NCBI RefSeq assembly: GCF_020567705.1
Contig: NZ_JAJDJU010000019.1
Span: 1-53,224, forward strand
Direction of reading: 5' to 3'
DNA: 53,224 nucleotides
From: Acidocella sp. KAb 2-4
GTDB lineage: Bacteria > Pseudomonadota > Alphaproteobacteria > Acetobacterales > Acetobacteraceae
Numbering within the stretch: position 1 is the first letter of the stretch; the number at the start of each line of letters is the position of its first letter. The notes under the pieces are model-generated. The model saw nothing but the letters and a program-made list of their open reading frames with translations. It did no database searches and had not been told where the DNA came from. Made by a program: the position numbers and the translations under genes. Of the stretch, positions 16,321 to 25,117 are shown piece by piece.

Positions 16321-16938
16321 ATGGAAAGCTTTTATGCGCGCCACATTCTGCCATACCTGGTCCGTTGCGCTTGCGGCTGCGGGGCGCTGGAGGGCAAACG
16401 CGCGGCGCTGGTGCCGCGCGCGGCAGGGCGGGTGCTGGAGCTGGGCGCCGGCGGCGGGCTGAATTTCCGCTTCTACGACCCGGCGCGGGTGGAGCGGGTC
16501 ATCGGCATCGACCCCAACGCCAAGCTGCGCGCCTTCGCCGAGGCCGCGCCCCGCCCGCCAGGGCTGCGGGTGACGCTGGAAGACGCCAGCGCCGAGGCGC
16601 TGCCCTTCGCCGGGGCCAGTTTCGACACGGTGCTCTGCACCTACATGCTCTGCACCGTGCCCGATGCCGGGCGGGCGCTGGACGAGGCGAAGCGCGTGCT
16701 GCGCCCCGGTGGGCGGTTTTTGTTCTGCGAGCACGGGCTGGCGCCGGATGCAGGGGTGCGGGTTTGGCAGCGCCGGGTGGAGCCGGTGTGGAAAAAGCTG
16801 GCCGGGGGCTGCCACCTCACCCGCCAGCCGCGCGCCGAGATCGCCCGCCGCTTCACCCTGACGGAGAGCGGCTGCGGTTATCTGCCCAAGGCGCCGCGCC
16901 TCGCGGGCTGGGTGGAATGGGGCGAGGCGCTGGCCTGA
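16321..16938 (+). CDS. Class I SAM-dependent methyltransferase (METTL7-like)
   Basis: A 205-residue Rossmann methyltransferase. The SAM motif VLELGAGGGLNFRFY is at about residues 40-54, and motif II/III features IGIDPNAKL, SFDTVLCTYMLC and RVLRPGGRFLFCEHG follow. An N-terminal Cys-rich element (RCACGCGALEG) precedes the SAM domain. It resembles the small UbiE/METTL7 group; the acceptor is unknown. GAGGGAAAC just before 16321 fixes the start. It lies between shc and hpnE in opposite orientation to both, so a role in lipid or hopanoid modification is possible but is inference from position. Confidence 0.82.
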   Translation: MESFYARHILPYLVRCACGCGALEGKRAALVPRAAGRVLELGAGGGLNFRFYDPARVERVIGIDPNAKLRAFAEAAPRPPGLRVTLEDASAEALPFAGASFDTVLCTYMLCTVPDAGRALDEAKRVLRPGGRFLFCEHGLAPDAGVRVWQRRVEPVWKKLAGGCHLTRQPRAEIARRFTLTESGCGYLPKAPRLAGWVEWGEALA

Positions 16939-16948
16939 GCCGCGCCGG

Positions 16949-18133
16949 TTACGCCGGGTTGACCAGCGCCATGGCGGCGGCGTTGCCCGAGCGGATCGCC
17001 CCCTCGATGGTGGCGGGCAGGCCGGTATCGGTCCAATCCCCGGCCAGCATGACATTGGCGATCGCGGTGCGCGTGCCGGGGCGCAGCGCCAGCTGCGCGG
17101 GCGTGCCGCGGATGGTGGCGCGCTTCTCCCACAATACCCGGTTGGGCGGCACGGCGCTGTCGAGCTTGAAGGTCCGGGCCAGCTCGCCCCAGACCCGCGC
17201 GGCGATCGCCTCGTGGTCCATGTCGGCATAGCGGTTGGCGGCGGAGATGGTGACCGAGATCACATCTTTGCGCACGAACACCCATTCGCTCATGCCGCCC
17301 ACCAGCCCCCAGAAGCCGGCCTCGCCAGGGTCCATCTGCGCGCGGAAATGCAGGTTGCAGATGGATTCGAATTCGGTCGGCACGTGCAGCCCCGGCACCA
17401 GCTCGGCCGCTACCCAGGGCGGCACCGCCACCACCGTGGCCTGGCCCGGCTGCAGCTCGGTCACCCGCTCGCCCATGCGCACATCGGCGCCGCGCGTGCG
17501 CAGCCATTCCAGCGCCGGGTCGATGAAGGTCTCCGACAGCCCGAGCCGCGCCCAGCGCGGCAGGGTGGCGTAGCCGCCGCGCTCGATGGTCTCGGCCAGC
17601 ACCGCGCGCAGCGGTTCAGCCGAGGCGTCCTCGGGCATGGTGTTGAGCGCCGAGATCGCCAGCGGCTTGAGCAGGCGGTGGTAGAGCTGGCCGGCAGTGC
17701 CCACCAGCGCGCTCACGCTGTCGGGCCGGGTGGCCGTGCGCAGGCGCTTCAGCGCCCGGTATTGCAGCAGCCTCGTGCCCGGCACGCGCCGCGCGCGCGA
17801 GAACACCCACCACGGGAACGCGCCCTTGTTGAGCCGCAATGTCCAGTCCTGGCCGCTCACTACGTCGCGGAACGGGAAGATCGGTTCCGCCGGGCCGATG
17901 AGCGAGCGCCGCGCGCCGATGCGGTGCAGATAGGAGAGGGTGGAGATGTTGCCCGAGAGCAGCAGATGATTGCCATTATCGATGCGGCAGCCGAGCTGCT
18001 TGTCGAAATAGGAGCGCGCCCGCCCGCCCGCCTGCGGCGCCGCCTCGAACAGCACGACATGATGGCCCAGCTCGGTGAGCTGGCAGGCCGCCGCCAGGCC
18101 CGCGAGCCCGGCACCAATAACGTGGACACTCAT
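16949..18133 (-). CDS. hpnE: Hydroxysqualene dehydroxylase HpnE
   Basis: A 394-residue FAD-dependent amine-oxidase-like protein. The dinucleotide motif GAGLAGLAAACQL is at residues 7-19, followed by the FAD/NAD sequence FEAAPQAGGRARSYF. The C-terminal FAD contact LAGDWTDTGLPATIEGAIRSG is present. In the HpnCDE route it reduces hydroxysqualene to squalene. It is the last gene of hpnA-B-C-D-E, 36 bases after hpnD, the only real gap in the operon. It ends 10 bases from the convergent methyltransferase gene. Confidence 0.94.
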   Translation of the reverse strand: MSVHVIGAGLAGLAAACQLTELGHHVVLFEAAPQAGGRARSYFDKQLGCRIDNGNHLLLSGNISTLSYLHRIGARRSLIGPAEPIFPFRDVVSGQDWTLRLNKGAFPWWVFSRARRVPGTRLLQYRALKRLRTATRPDSVSALVGTAGQLYHRLLKPLAISALNTMPEDASAEPLRAVLAETIERGGYATLPRWARLGLSETFIDPALEWLRTRGADVRMGERVTELQPGQATVVAVPPWVAAELVPGLHVPTEFESICNLHFRAQMDPGEAGFWGLVGGMSEWVFVRKDVISVTISAANRYADMDHEAIAARVWGELARTFKLDSAVPPNRVLWEKRATIRGTPAQLALRPGTRTAIANVMLAGDWTDTGLPATIEGAIRSGNAAAMALVNPA

Positions 18134-18169
18134 TGTTTTTCTTTCGAACCAGAATGATGGGCGTCAGCT

Positions 18170-19009
18170 TCAGGCCAGCAGCAGGCGCGCGGCCAGCAAC
18201 AGCTTGCGCCATTTCGGTAATTTAATCCTCTCGCCAGAATATTCAAAGTTTCGTTTACGAAGAATGGCCAAAAGGGGGAGGTAGCTCTGTGCCATCAGCC
18301 GTGCCGGGCGCATGGCGCGAGCGTCGCAGCGTGCCATGGCCTGCTCCGCCGCGGTGAAATAATGCTCGGCCAGACCAGCGAGTTTCGCGCACACCGCGGC
18401 GAGGTTGCGCGACCGCAACGCATCCTCTGGTTGTGTTGGCACCCCGGCTTCATCGAGCCATTCGCGCGGCAGGTAGAGCCGCCCGCGCGCCGCGTCCTCG
18501 CCCACATCGCGCAGGATGTTGGTGAGCTGCAGCCCGCGCCCGAGGGCGAAGGCGACATCATCCGCCGCCGCCGAGGCGTCGCCGAACACCCGCACCGAGA
18601 GCCGCCCCACCGCCGAGGCCACGCGGTCGCAATACAAATCCAGCTCAGCCATGGGCGGGGCGATGATCGGCTCACCCGCATCCATCTCCATGCCGTCGAT
18701 GATGGCGAGAAAGTCCTCGGCGCGCAGGGCGTAGGTTTTCGCCACCTCGGCCAAGGCGCGGGTGATCGGCCCATCCGTCTCGCCCCGGTAGAACGCGGCC
18801 ACGCGCGCGCGCCATTCGTTCAATTCGCGCTGTTTGGCGGCGAAGTCGCGGCCCTCCTCATCGGCGATGTCGTCCACGACGCGGCAGAAGGCGTAGACGG
18901 CGTACATCGCATCCCGCCGGTCCGGCGGCAGGATCTTCATGCCGTGATAGAACGATGTGCCGGAGCGCTTCACCAGCGCGGTGACATAAGCGGTATCTTC
19001 AGGGCTCAC
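18170..19009 (-). CDS. hpnD: Presqualene diphosphate synthase HpnD
   Basis: A 279-residue squalene/phytoene synthase-family enzyme that condenses two FPP into presqualene diphosphate. The first Asp motif is Asp46-Asp47-Ile-Ala-Asp50 after YAFCRVV. The second lies in LQLTNILRDVGEDAARG (Asp168 and Asp172), with the usual RLYLP after it. The start is GTG at 19009, overlapping the hpnC stop as GTGA. The frame is open further upstream but only as a shadow of hpnC. Confidence 0.95.
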   Translation of the reverse strand: MSPEDTAYVTALVKRSGTSFYHGMKILPPDRRDAMYAVYAFCRVVDDIADEEGRDFAAKQRELNEWRARVAAFYRGETDGPITRALAEVAKTYALRAEDFLAIIDGMEMDAGEPIIAPPMAELDLYCDRVASAVGRLSVRVFGDASAAADDVAFALGRGLQLTNILRDVGEDAARGRLYLPREWLDEAGVPTQPEDALRSRNLAAVCAKLAGLAEHYFTAAEQAMARCDARAMRPARLMAQSYLPLLAILRKRNFEYSGERIKLPKWRKLLLAARLLLA

Positions 19010-19878
19010 GCGGCATACCTCAGCCCCGCCAGGGTGGCGGTCAGGAAATCGAGTTTCGAGAGTTTCACCCGCGTCGCCAGCGGGTCCCCGGCCCGCAGCT
19101 TGGTGGTGAGCCGCCGCGCCAGCCCGGCGATCACCGCCGTTTCCACCCGCAGCCGGGGGGCGCGCACGGCGCGGGGCAGGGCGGCGGCGTCGCGGTTCAG
19201 CCGCTCGGTGGCGTCGAGCATACGGTCGAACACCGCGCGCAAATCCGGCACGGTTTCGCCCCTGGCCAGGGCGTCGGTCGCCAGCCCGGCCTCGGCCAGC
19301 CAGTCCTGCGGGATGTAGCAGCGGTCGAGGTCGCGCAGATCCTTGGCGCAATCCTGCATGTGGTTGAGCACTTGCAGGGCGGCGCAGAGCGCGTCGGAGG
19401 GCGGCCATGTCGCCTCGCTCTCGCCATGCAGGGCGAGCACATAGCGCCCCACCGGCGCGGCGGAGTAGCGGCAATATTGCAGCAGCTCGTCCCAGCTGGC
19501 GTAGCGGGTCTTGGTCGCATCCTGGCGGAAGGCGATCAGCAGTTCGCGGGCGTGGATGTCGTTCACCCCGGTTTCGGCGAGGCTGGCGCGCAGCCGGGCG
19601 GCGCTCGGGCTGCCCTCGGCGCGCGCCCCGGTCAGCACCGCTTCCATCGCGTCCAGCCGGGCGAGCTTTTCCTCGGGCGCCAGGGCCGGGTTGTCGGCGA
19701 TATCGTCGGCATTGCGGGCGAAGGTGTAATAGGCGTGGATATGCGGGCGCAGCGCTTTGGCGATGAGCAGCGACCCGACCGGGAAATTCTCATCGCCGCG
19801 ATCCTTGCCGGACCACGCCTCCACCCCGGCCGTGGCGGCGGTAGGCTTGGCGGGCTTGCTGTTGTCATTGGCGATCAT
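19006..19878 (-). CDS. hpnC: Hydroxysqualene synthase HpnC
   Basis: A 290-residue paralogue of HpnD that converts presqualene diphosphate to hydroxysqualene. It has YYTFARNADDIADNP (Asp58, Asp59, Asp62) and the divergent second motif LNHMQDCAKDLRDLDR (about 171-186) that separates HpnC from HpnD. The N-terminal ENFPVGSLLIAK is typical. The ATG at 19878 overlaps the hpnB stop (ATGA), and the 3' end overlaps hpnD (GTGA), so translation is coupled on both sides. Confidence 0.95.
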   Translation of the reverse strand: MIANDNSKPAKPTAATAGVEAWSGKDRGDENFPVGSLLIAKALRPHIHAYYTFARNADDIADNPALAPEEKLARLDAMEAVLTGARAEGSPSAARLRASLAETGVNDIHARELLIAFRQDATKTRYASWDELLQYCRYSAAPVGRYVLALHGESEATWPPSDALCAALQVLNHMQDCAKDLRDLDRCYIPQDWLAEAGLATDALARGETVPDLRAVFDRMLDATERLNRDAAALPRAVRAPRLRVETAVIAGLARRLTTKLRAGDPLATRVKLSKLDFLTATLAGLRYAA

Positions 19879-20978
19879 TGGCGCTGGTCTCCATAGGCGC
19901 GGCTCTTCCATTGCGCCCCGGTGCCGCGCCAATGGTTCACCGCCGAGGCGATGGTCGCGGCCATGTAGAACAGGGCGATGCCCGGCAGCGCCAGGGCGAA
20001 ATAATAGGGTTGTTTGTAGCGTTGCAGCGTGGGCAGATAGCTCAGGCAGGCCAGCCCGAAGGTGGCGAGGCCGAGGAAGAACCGCCAGCCGAAGCCGGAG
20101 AAAAGAATGGCCAGCGGCGCCGCCAGCCACACCACCGCCATGCCGAGAATGGTGCCCAGGAGCAGCGCCGCCGAATAATTGAGCTGGGTGAAGGCGGTGC
20201 GCGCGATCATGTTCCAGATATCGCGCGCCTGCGGGTAGGGGCGGATGGAGGTGGCGAGGCCGGAATGGCCGAGATAAATCGGCCCGCCGCGCTTCACCTC
20301 GCGCGCCAGGGTGCAGTCGTCGATCAGCGCGCCCTTGATTTTTTCCAGCCCGCCGATGCGCGCCAGCGCCTCGCGCCGGATCAGCACCGTGCCGCCCGCC
20401 GCCCCGGCGGTGCGCGCGGCCGGGTCGTTCACCTTGGCGAAGGGGTAGAGCATCTGGAAGAAATACACGAAGGCCGGGATCAGGAAGCGCTCGGCCAGCG
20501 AGGCGCAGTTTAGGCGCACCATTTCCGAGACCATGTCCGCCCGCGGGGTTTGCAGCCGCGCCACCAGCGTGGCCAGATGGCGCGGGTTATGCGTGATGTC
20601 GGCATCGGTGAACAGCAGCACTGGCGCGGTGGAAGCCGCCACGCCTTGCGAGAGCGCCCACAGCTTGCCCGACCAGCCCTCGGGCTTGGGCTGGCCGCTG
20701 AGGATGGTCAGGCGCTCATGCGCGCCCGCCTTCTCCGCCGTGCCGTCGGTCGAGTTGTCGTCCACCAGGATGACACGGAACTTGCCACCGTAATCCTGGC
20801 TCACCAGCGAGGCGATGACCGGCCCGATCGTCTCCGCCTCGTCGCGCGCGGGCACGATGATGTCCACATCCGGGTGCGTCAGCGGTTCGGTGGGTTGCAG
20901 TTCGGGCGCGGATTCCCAAAACCGCCCATGCAGGAAGAACAAATAGAGCCAGATCAGAAAGGCGAGGAACACGATCAT
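19875..20978 (-). CDS. hpnB: Hopanoid-associated family 2 glycosyltransferase HpnB
   Basis: A 367-residue membrane-bound GT2 protein. It has one N-terminal membrane segment (1-16), then a GT-A domain with VDIIVPARDEAETIG, VILVDDNSTDGT and the DxD-type LLFTDADITHNP, and about three to four C-terminal membrane segments. It is a standard member of hopanoid operons, but its product is not established; it probably acts on hopanoid or another lipid. It overlaps hpnA and hpnC by 4 bases each. Confidence 0.92.
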   Translation of the reverse strand: MIVFLAFLIWLYLFFLHGRFWESAPELQPTEPLTHPDVDIIVPARDEAETIGPVIASLVSQDYGGKFRVILVDDNSTDGTAEKAGAHERLTILSGQPKPEGWSGKLWALSQGVAASTAPVLLFTDADITHNPRHLATLVARLQTPRADMVSEMVRLNCASLAERFLIPAFVYFFQMLYPFAKVNDPAARTAGAAGGTVLIRREALARIGGLEKIKGALIDDCTLAREVKRGGPIYLGHSGLATSIRPYPQARDIWNMIARTAFTQLNYSAALLLGTILGMAVVWLAAPLAILFSGFGWRFFLGLATFGLACLSYLPTLQRYKQPYYFALALPGIALFYMAATIASAVNHWRGTGAQWKSRAYGDQRQ

Positions 20979-21973
20979 GCGAGCAATCCTTCGGCGCGGA
21001 ACCAGGCCAGCGCGTCGGCCACGGCGGCCTCGGCCGGGCGCGGGGCATAACCCAGCTCGGCCCGCGCCTTGGCGGAGGAGAAAAACATCGTCTTGCGGGC
21101 CATGCGCAAGATGTCCGGGGTCATCAGCGGCGTCTTGCCGGTGAGTTCGGCCACGCGCTCCATCGCCCAGGCCAGCGGCATCAGCGGCGCGATGGGCAGA
21201 CGCAGCCGTGGCGGGCGCCGCCCGGCCAGCCGCGCCACCAGGGCGAAGAGCTCGCCCAGCATCAGATCCTCGCCGCCCAGAATATACGCCTCGCCGCTAC
21301 GGCCTTTTTCCAGCGCCAGCAGATGCCCGGCCGCCACGTCGTCCACATGCACCACGTTCAGCCCGGTGTCGACATAGGCCGGCATCTTGCCGCGCGCGGC
21401 GTCCAGGATCATCTGGCCGGTCGGCGTCGGCTTCACATCGCCCGGCCCCACGGGGGTCGAGGGATTGACGATCACGATCTGCTGCCCCGCCGCAGCCAAG
21501 GCGCGCACCGCCTGCTCGGCGTCGTATTTGCTCTGCTTATAGGCGCCGACATGGTGCGCGGGCTTCACCGGCGTGCGCTCATCCGCCGGGCTGCCGTCAT
21601 CGGTCAGGCCCAAGGCGGCCACCGAGCTGGTGTACACGCTGCGCTCCACCCCCGCGGCGGCGGCGGCGCGCAGCAGCGCCACGCTGCCGTCGATATTCAC
21701 CCGGCGCATGGCCGCCACGTCCGGCACCCAGAGCCGGTAATCGGCGGCGACATGGAACAGATACCGGCAGCCCGCCAGGGCCGGGGCGAAGCCCGCCGGA
21801 TCGTTGAGGTCCAGCGCCACAATTTGCGCGCCCAAGCCCTTGAGATTGCGCGTATCCGAGCCCGCCCGCGCGGTCACGCGCACGGTCAGCCCCGCTTGCC
21901 GCAGCGTTCGCGCCACCGCCGCGCCGACAAACCCGGTCGCCCCCGTCACCAGCACCAGATCGCCTTGCGCCAA
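20975..21973 (-). CDS. hpnA: Hopanoid-associated sugar epimerase HpnA
   Basis: A 332-residue extended short-chain dehydrogenase. It has the NAD motif LVTGATGFVGAAVA near residue 8, the catalytic Ser in SVYTSSVAALG and Tyr-X3-Lys in GAYKQSKYDAE. The family is named for its place in hopanoid operons; the substrate is not proven. The start is TTG at 21973, selected because GGGAGG lies 8 bases upstream and the protein then begins just before the Rossmann fold; a start at 22093 would add 40 residues from the promoter region. First gene of the operon. Confidence 0.92.
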   Translation of the reverse strand: MAQGDLVLVTGATGFVGAAVARTLRQAGLTVRVTARAGSDTRNLKGLGAQIVALDLNDPAGFAPALAGCRYLFHVAADYRLWVPDVAAMRRVNIDGSVALLRAAAAAGVERSVYTSSVAALGLTDDGSPADERTPVKPAHHVGAYKQSKYDAEQAVRALAAAGQQIVIVNPSTPVGPGDVKPTPTGQMILDAARGKMPAYVDTGLNVVHVDDVAAGHLLALEKGRSGEAYILGGEDLMLGELFALVARLAGRRPPRLRLPIAPLMPLAWAMERVAELTGKTPLMTPDILRMARKTMFFSSAKARAELGYAPRPAEAAVADALAWFRAEGLLA

Positions 21974-22082
21974 AATCCCAGCCTCCCAAGGTTTGCAACG
22001 CCACCCCCCGGCCCCGTATATCAGCGCCGGGCTGGAGCCTGTAGAACGCATTGCCGCCTTTGGCGCAACCATGAGGACGATG
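21974..22082. promoter_or_regulatory. Divergent promoter region of the hopanoid arms
   Basis: 109 bases between hpnA (leftward) and the ferritin-like gene (rightward). It should hold both promoters. I see no convincing -35/-10 pair or operator repeat; the only clear elements are the GGGAGG (hpnA) and GAGGA (ferritin-like) ribosome sites. Confidence 0.5.
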
Positions 22083-22982
22083 ATGAACGACATGGCCGTC
22101 GCAACCGCCGACCATAACGCGAGGCATTGGGGCTATCCGCACCCCGGCCCGGCCAAACCCGGCTCGGCCATGCATTTCGAAATGTTCACTCAGCTGCTCC
22201 GCGCCACCTACAACCCCTATAAGCCCGCCGCGCTCAACTGGCCGAAGTTGGCGCCCGAGGCGCTCGCGCGCATCACCTCTCTGCCGATCTGGGATATCGC
22301 GGTGCAGACCGAGAACAAGGCCGGGGCGCGCATCGAATTCTTCGCCCAGACGGTGAAGGAGCCGGCGCTGCGCGACGCGCTCACCCACATGGCGGGCGAG
22401 GAGCGCCGCCACCGTGACGTGCTCTCCCGCCTCGTCGCCGCCTATGACATTCGGGTGAAACCCGACGAATATTATGCCCTGCCGAACGACGCCGAATGGG
22501 GCTTCCTCGTCACCGGCTATTCCGAGTGTCTCGACAGCTTCTTCGCCTTCGGCCTGTTCGAGATGGCCCGCCGCTCCGGCTATTTCCCCGCCGAGCTGGT
22601 CGAGACCTTCGAGCCGGTGATCCAGGAGGAGACACGCCACATCATCTTCTTCACCAATTTCATCGCCTGGAAACGCGCCACCATGCCCTGGTGGAAGCGT
22701 CCGTTTTTCGAGCTGAAGGTGGCGGCGGTCTATGTTTATCTGGTATGGGAGCGCATCGGCCTCGCCAAGGCGGTGGACGGGCTGGAAGGCGCCGACGCCA
22801 ATTTCACCGTCACCGGCTCGGAAGCGATCGCCGGGGAGATGGACACGGCGAAGCTGATCGATATTTGTCTGACCGAGAATGACCGCCGCATGGCCGGCTA
22901 CGACGCGCGGCTGCGCCGCCCCACCACCGCCCCCACCCTGGCGCGCCTCGCGCGCCTCTTCATCAGGCCGAAAACATCTTGA
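22083..22982 (+). CDS. Ferritin-like di-iron domain protein in the hopanoid cluster
   Basis: A 299-residue, mostly helical protein of unknown function. It shows the di-iron carboxylate pattern of the ferritin/RNR-like fold: Glu78 (QTENKAGARIEFF), Glu107-x-x-His110 (EERRH), Glu148 (GYSECLDSFF) and Glu183-x-x-His186 (EETRH). Such proteins can be oxygenases, desaturases, hydroxylases or iron stores. The C-terminal third is aromatic and basic (MPWWKRPFFELKVAAVYVYL) and may touch the membrane. ATG at 22083 is chosen from four close ATGs because GAGGA is 5 bases upstream. It overlaps hpnL (TTGA) and is divergent from hpnA, so a hopanoid role is likely by context. Confidence 0.78.
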   Translation: MNDMAVATADHNARHWGYPHPGPAKPGSAMHFEMFTQLLRATYNPYKPAALNWPKLAPEALARITSLPIWDIAVQTENKAGARIEFFAQTVKEPALRDALTHMAGEERRHRDVLSRLVAAYDIRVKPDEYYALPNDAEWGFLVTGYSECLDSFFAFGLFEMARRSGYFPAELVETFEPVIQEETRHIIFFTNFIAWKRATMPWWKRPFFELKVAAVYVYLVWERIGLAKAVDGLEGADANFTVTGSEAIAGEMDTAKLIDICLTENDRRMAGYDARLRRPTTAPTLARLARLFIRPKTS

Positions 22983-23962
22983 GCCAGAAGCTGAAATTCC
23001 TGCCCGCCATCTTCGCCCTCGTGGGGGTGGCGGTGATCACCATCCTCGTCATCTATTTCGGCGCGGCGGATGTGCTGCGCGTGCTCACCTCGGTCAGCCT
23101 CGCCGGGTTTGGCGCCTATACCCTGGCGCAGCTTGGCATTTTGGCGGGGCTGGGGCTGTGCTGGCGCATGCTGCTGCGCTCGCACCAGGCGGGCAGCTAT
23201 TGGCTGTGCACCTGGGGCCGCGCGGTGCGCGACGCCACGGGCGAGTTCCTGCCCTTCTCGCAGGTGGGCGGGTTCGTGCTGGGCGCGCGAGTGGTCTCGA
23301 TGGGCGGGGTCTCCACCGCCAACGCCGTCGCCTCCACGCTGGGCGATGTCACCACCGAGTTCCTGGCCCAGCTCGTCTTCATCGGCATTGGGCTGACCAT
23401 CCTGGTGCGCAAGGCGCCGCATTCCGAGCTGCTGCTGCCCATCGCCATCGGGCTGTGCGTGGCGGTGGTCGCCGGGGTGGGGCTGGTGCTGGCGCAGCGC
23501 GGCACGGGGGCGAAGATCTTCCGCGCCCTGGCGCTGAAGATCGCGGGCGCGGCGGGTGATGGCGCGGCCCAGAACATCGACCGGCTGCAAACCGCGCTCG
23601 ACATCATCTATGGCGAGCGCGGCCGCCTCGCGCTCTCCGCGCTGTTCCATCTCGGCTGCTGGTTCGGCACCGCCACCGCCTCGTTCATCGGCTTCCACGC
23701 GCTTGGCGTGCCGCTCTCCTTCCTCGATGCCATCTGCGTCGAGGCGCTGCTGCACGCGATCATGGCGCTGGCCTTCTTCATCCCCGGCCGGGCCGGGATT
23801 CAGGAGGCCGCCTATACCGCGCTCGGCGGTATTTTCGGCGTGCCGCCCGATGTCGCGCTGTCGCTCTCGCTGCTGCGCCGGGCGCGTGATTTCGTCATCG
23901 CCGTGCCGGTGCTGGTGATCTGGCAGGGGCTGGAGGCGAAGAAGCTGAAGGCGACGGTGTGA
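22979..23962 (+). CDS. hpnL: Hopanoid-associated membrane protein HpnL
   Basis: A 327-residue integral membrane protein with about seven to eight segments, of the lysylphosphatidylglycerol-synthase membrane-region superfamily. PFSQVGGFVLGARVV, ATLGDVTTEF and FIPGRAGIQEAAYTALGG match the HpnL group seen in hopanoid clusters. It lacks the soluble aminoacyl-transferase domain of MprF, so it may be a lipid-handling protein or flippase; the function is unproven. The start is TTG at 22979, overlapping the ferritin-like stop (TTGA). Confidence 0.85.
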   Translation: MSQKLKFLPAIFALVGVAVITILVIYFGAADVLRVLTSVSLAGFGAYTLAQLGILAGLGLCWRMLLRSHQAGSYWLCTWGRAVRDATGEFLPFSQVGGFVLGARVVSMGGVSTANAVASTLGDVTTEFLAQLVFIGIGLTILVRKAPHSELLLPIAIGLCVAVVAGVGLVLAQRGTGAKIFRALALKIAGAAGDGAAQNIDRLQTALDIIYGERGRLALSALFHLGCWFGTATASFIGFHALGVPLSFLDAICVEALLHAIMALAFFIPGRAGIQEAAYTALGGIFGVPPDVALSLSLLRRARDFVIAVPVLVIWQGLEAKKLKATV

Positions 23963-24001
23963 CCGGCGCCTGCCAGCGCGGCGCGCGCTAGCCCGGTGCG
24001 C

Positions 24002-25117
24002 ATGGCAGCCAGATTATGGACGATGCGGCTGATGTTCGCGATGGCCGGATTTGGCATCTCCGTCTGGGCCATCACCATCCCCTTCGCCAAAATCCGTTTC
24101 GGGCTCGATGACGGCACGCTCGGGCTGATCCTGTTCGCGGGCGGGCTGGGCGGGGTGCTGGTGTTTCCGCTCGCGGGCCTGGCCGTGGCGCGCTGGGGCA
24201 GCCGCGCGGCGCTGGCCGGGGCAGGGCTGGCCACGGGGCTGATGCTGCCCTGGCTCACCCTGGCGCCCTCGCCGCTCTTGTTCACCGCGCTGCTGTTTGG
24301 CTATGGCGCGCTGTTCGGGGTGTTGGACATCTCGCTCCAGGCCCAGGGCGCGGTGGTTGAGCGCCTCTCCGGGCGGTTGCAAATGTCGGGGTTCCACGCC
24401 TGGTACAGCCTCGGCACCCTGGCCGTGGCCCTGGCCAGCAGCATGCTGCTGCGCCTGGGCATCCCGCACGCCACCGGCGCGCTGCTCACCGCCGCGGCCA
24501 TGCTGCTCCTGCTCACCCAGGTCTGGCGCCTGATTGGCAAGGCCGGCGATCCGCCCGCCGAGGGCCCGCATTTCTCCTGGCCCAACCGCGCCACGCTAGT
24601 GCTCGGGCTGTGCTGCTTCACCTGTTTCATGACCGAGGGCGCGGCCACCGATTGGAGCACCATTTTCCTCCGCTTCTCACGCGGGATGCCGCTGGCCGCG
24701 GCTACGCTGGGCTATGCCGCTTTCGCCGTGGCGATGCTGGCGGCGCGGCTCTCGGGCGATGCGGTGGCCGAGCGGCTGGGCCAGGCCTGGGTGATGCGCG
24801 CGGGCAGCGCGCTCGGCGTGCTCGGTTTCGCGTTGATCATTTTCGTGCCCTATGGCTGGGCCGGGGTGCTGGGCTTCGGGCTGGTCGGGCTGGGCACGGG
24901 CAATATCGTGCCCCTGGTGTTCAGCGCCGCCGCCCGCGTGCCGCAAATGGCCGCGCATCATGCCGTGCCCGCCGTGGTCGGGCTGGGCTATGCCGGGTTT
25001 CTGGCCGGGCCGGTGATGATCGGGCTGGTCGCGCATCATCTCGGCCTCGGCGCGGCGCTGGGGGTGGTGGCCGCGCTGCTCGGCATCGTGTTCTTTCTGG
25101 CCGAGGCGGTGGCCTAA
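24002..25117 (+). CDS. Major facilitator superfamily transporter
   Basis: A 371-residue protein with about 12 membrane segments and a YbjJ-like MFS layout: a short N-terminus, SVWAITIPFAKIRFGLDD in the first loop and the GALFGVLDISLQAQG segment in the middle. The substrate is unknown; sugars and small organic compounds are typical. It begins 39 bases after hpnL, so read-through from the hopanoid arm is possible. ATG at 24002 is preferred to a GTG two codons earlier. The 3' end overlaps the convergent plsC-like gene by 4 bases. Confidence 0.88.
   Translation: MAARLWTMRLMFAMAGFGISVWAITIPFAKIRFGLDDGTLGLILFAGGLGGVLVFPLAGLAVARWGSRAALAGAGLATGLMLPWLTLAPSPLLFTALLFGYGALFGVLDISLQAQGAVVERLSGRLQMSGFHAWYSLGTLAVALASSMLLRLGIPHATGALLTAAAMLLLLTQVWRLIGKAGDPPAEGPHFSWPNRATLVLGLCCFTCFMTEGAATDWSTIFLRFSRGMPLAAATLGYAAFAVAMLAARLSGDAVAERLGQAWVMRAGSALGVLGFALIIFVPYGWAGVLGFGLVGLGTGNIVPLVFSAAARVPQMAAHHAVPAVVGLGYAGFLAGPVMIGLVAHHLGLGAALGVVAALLGIVFFLAEAVA

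Noticed and set aside
14333-16462. 709-codon open frame antisense to shc
   Set aside because: Shadow of shc; no domain, no ribosome site, and it would cross the bidirectional terminator.
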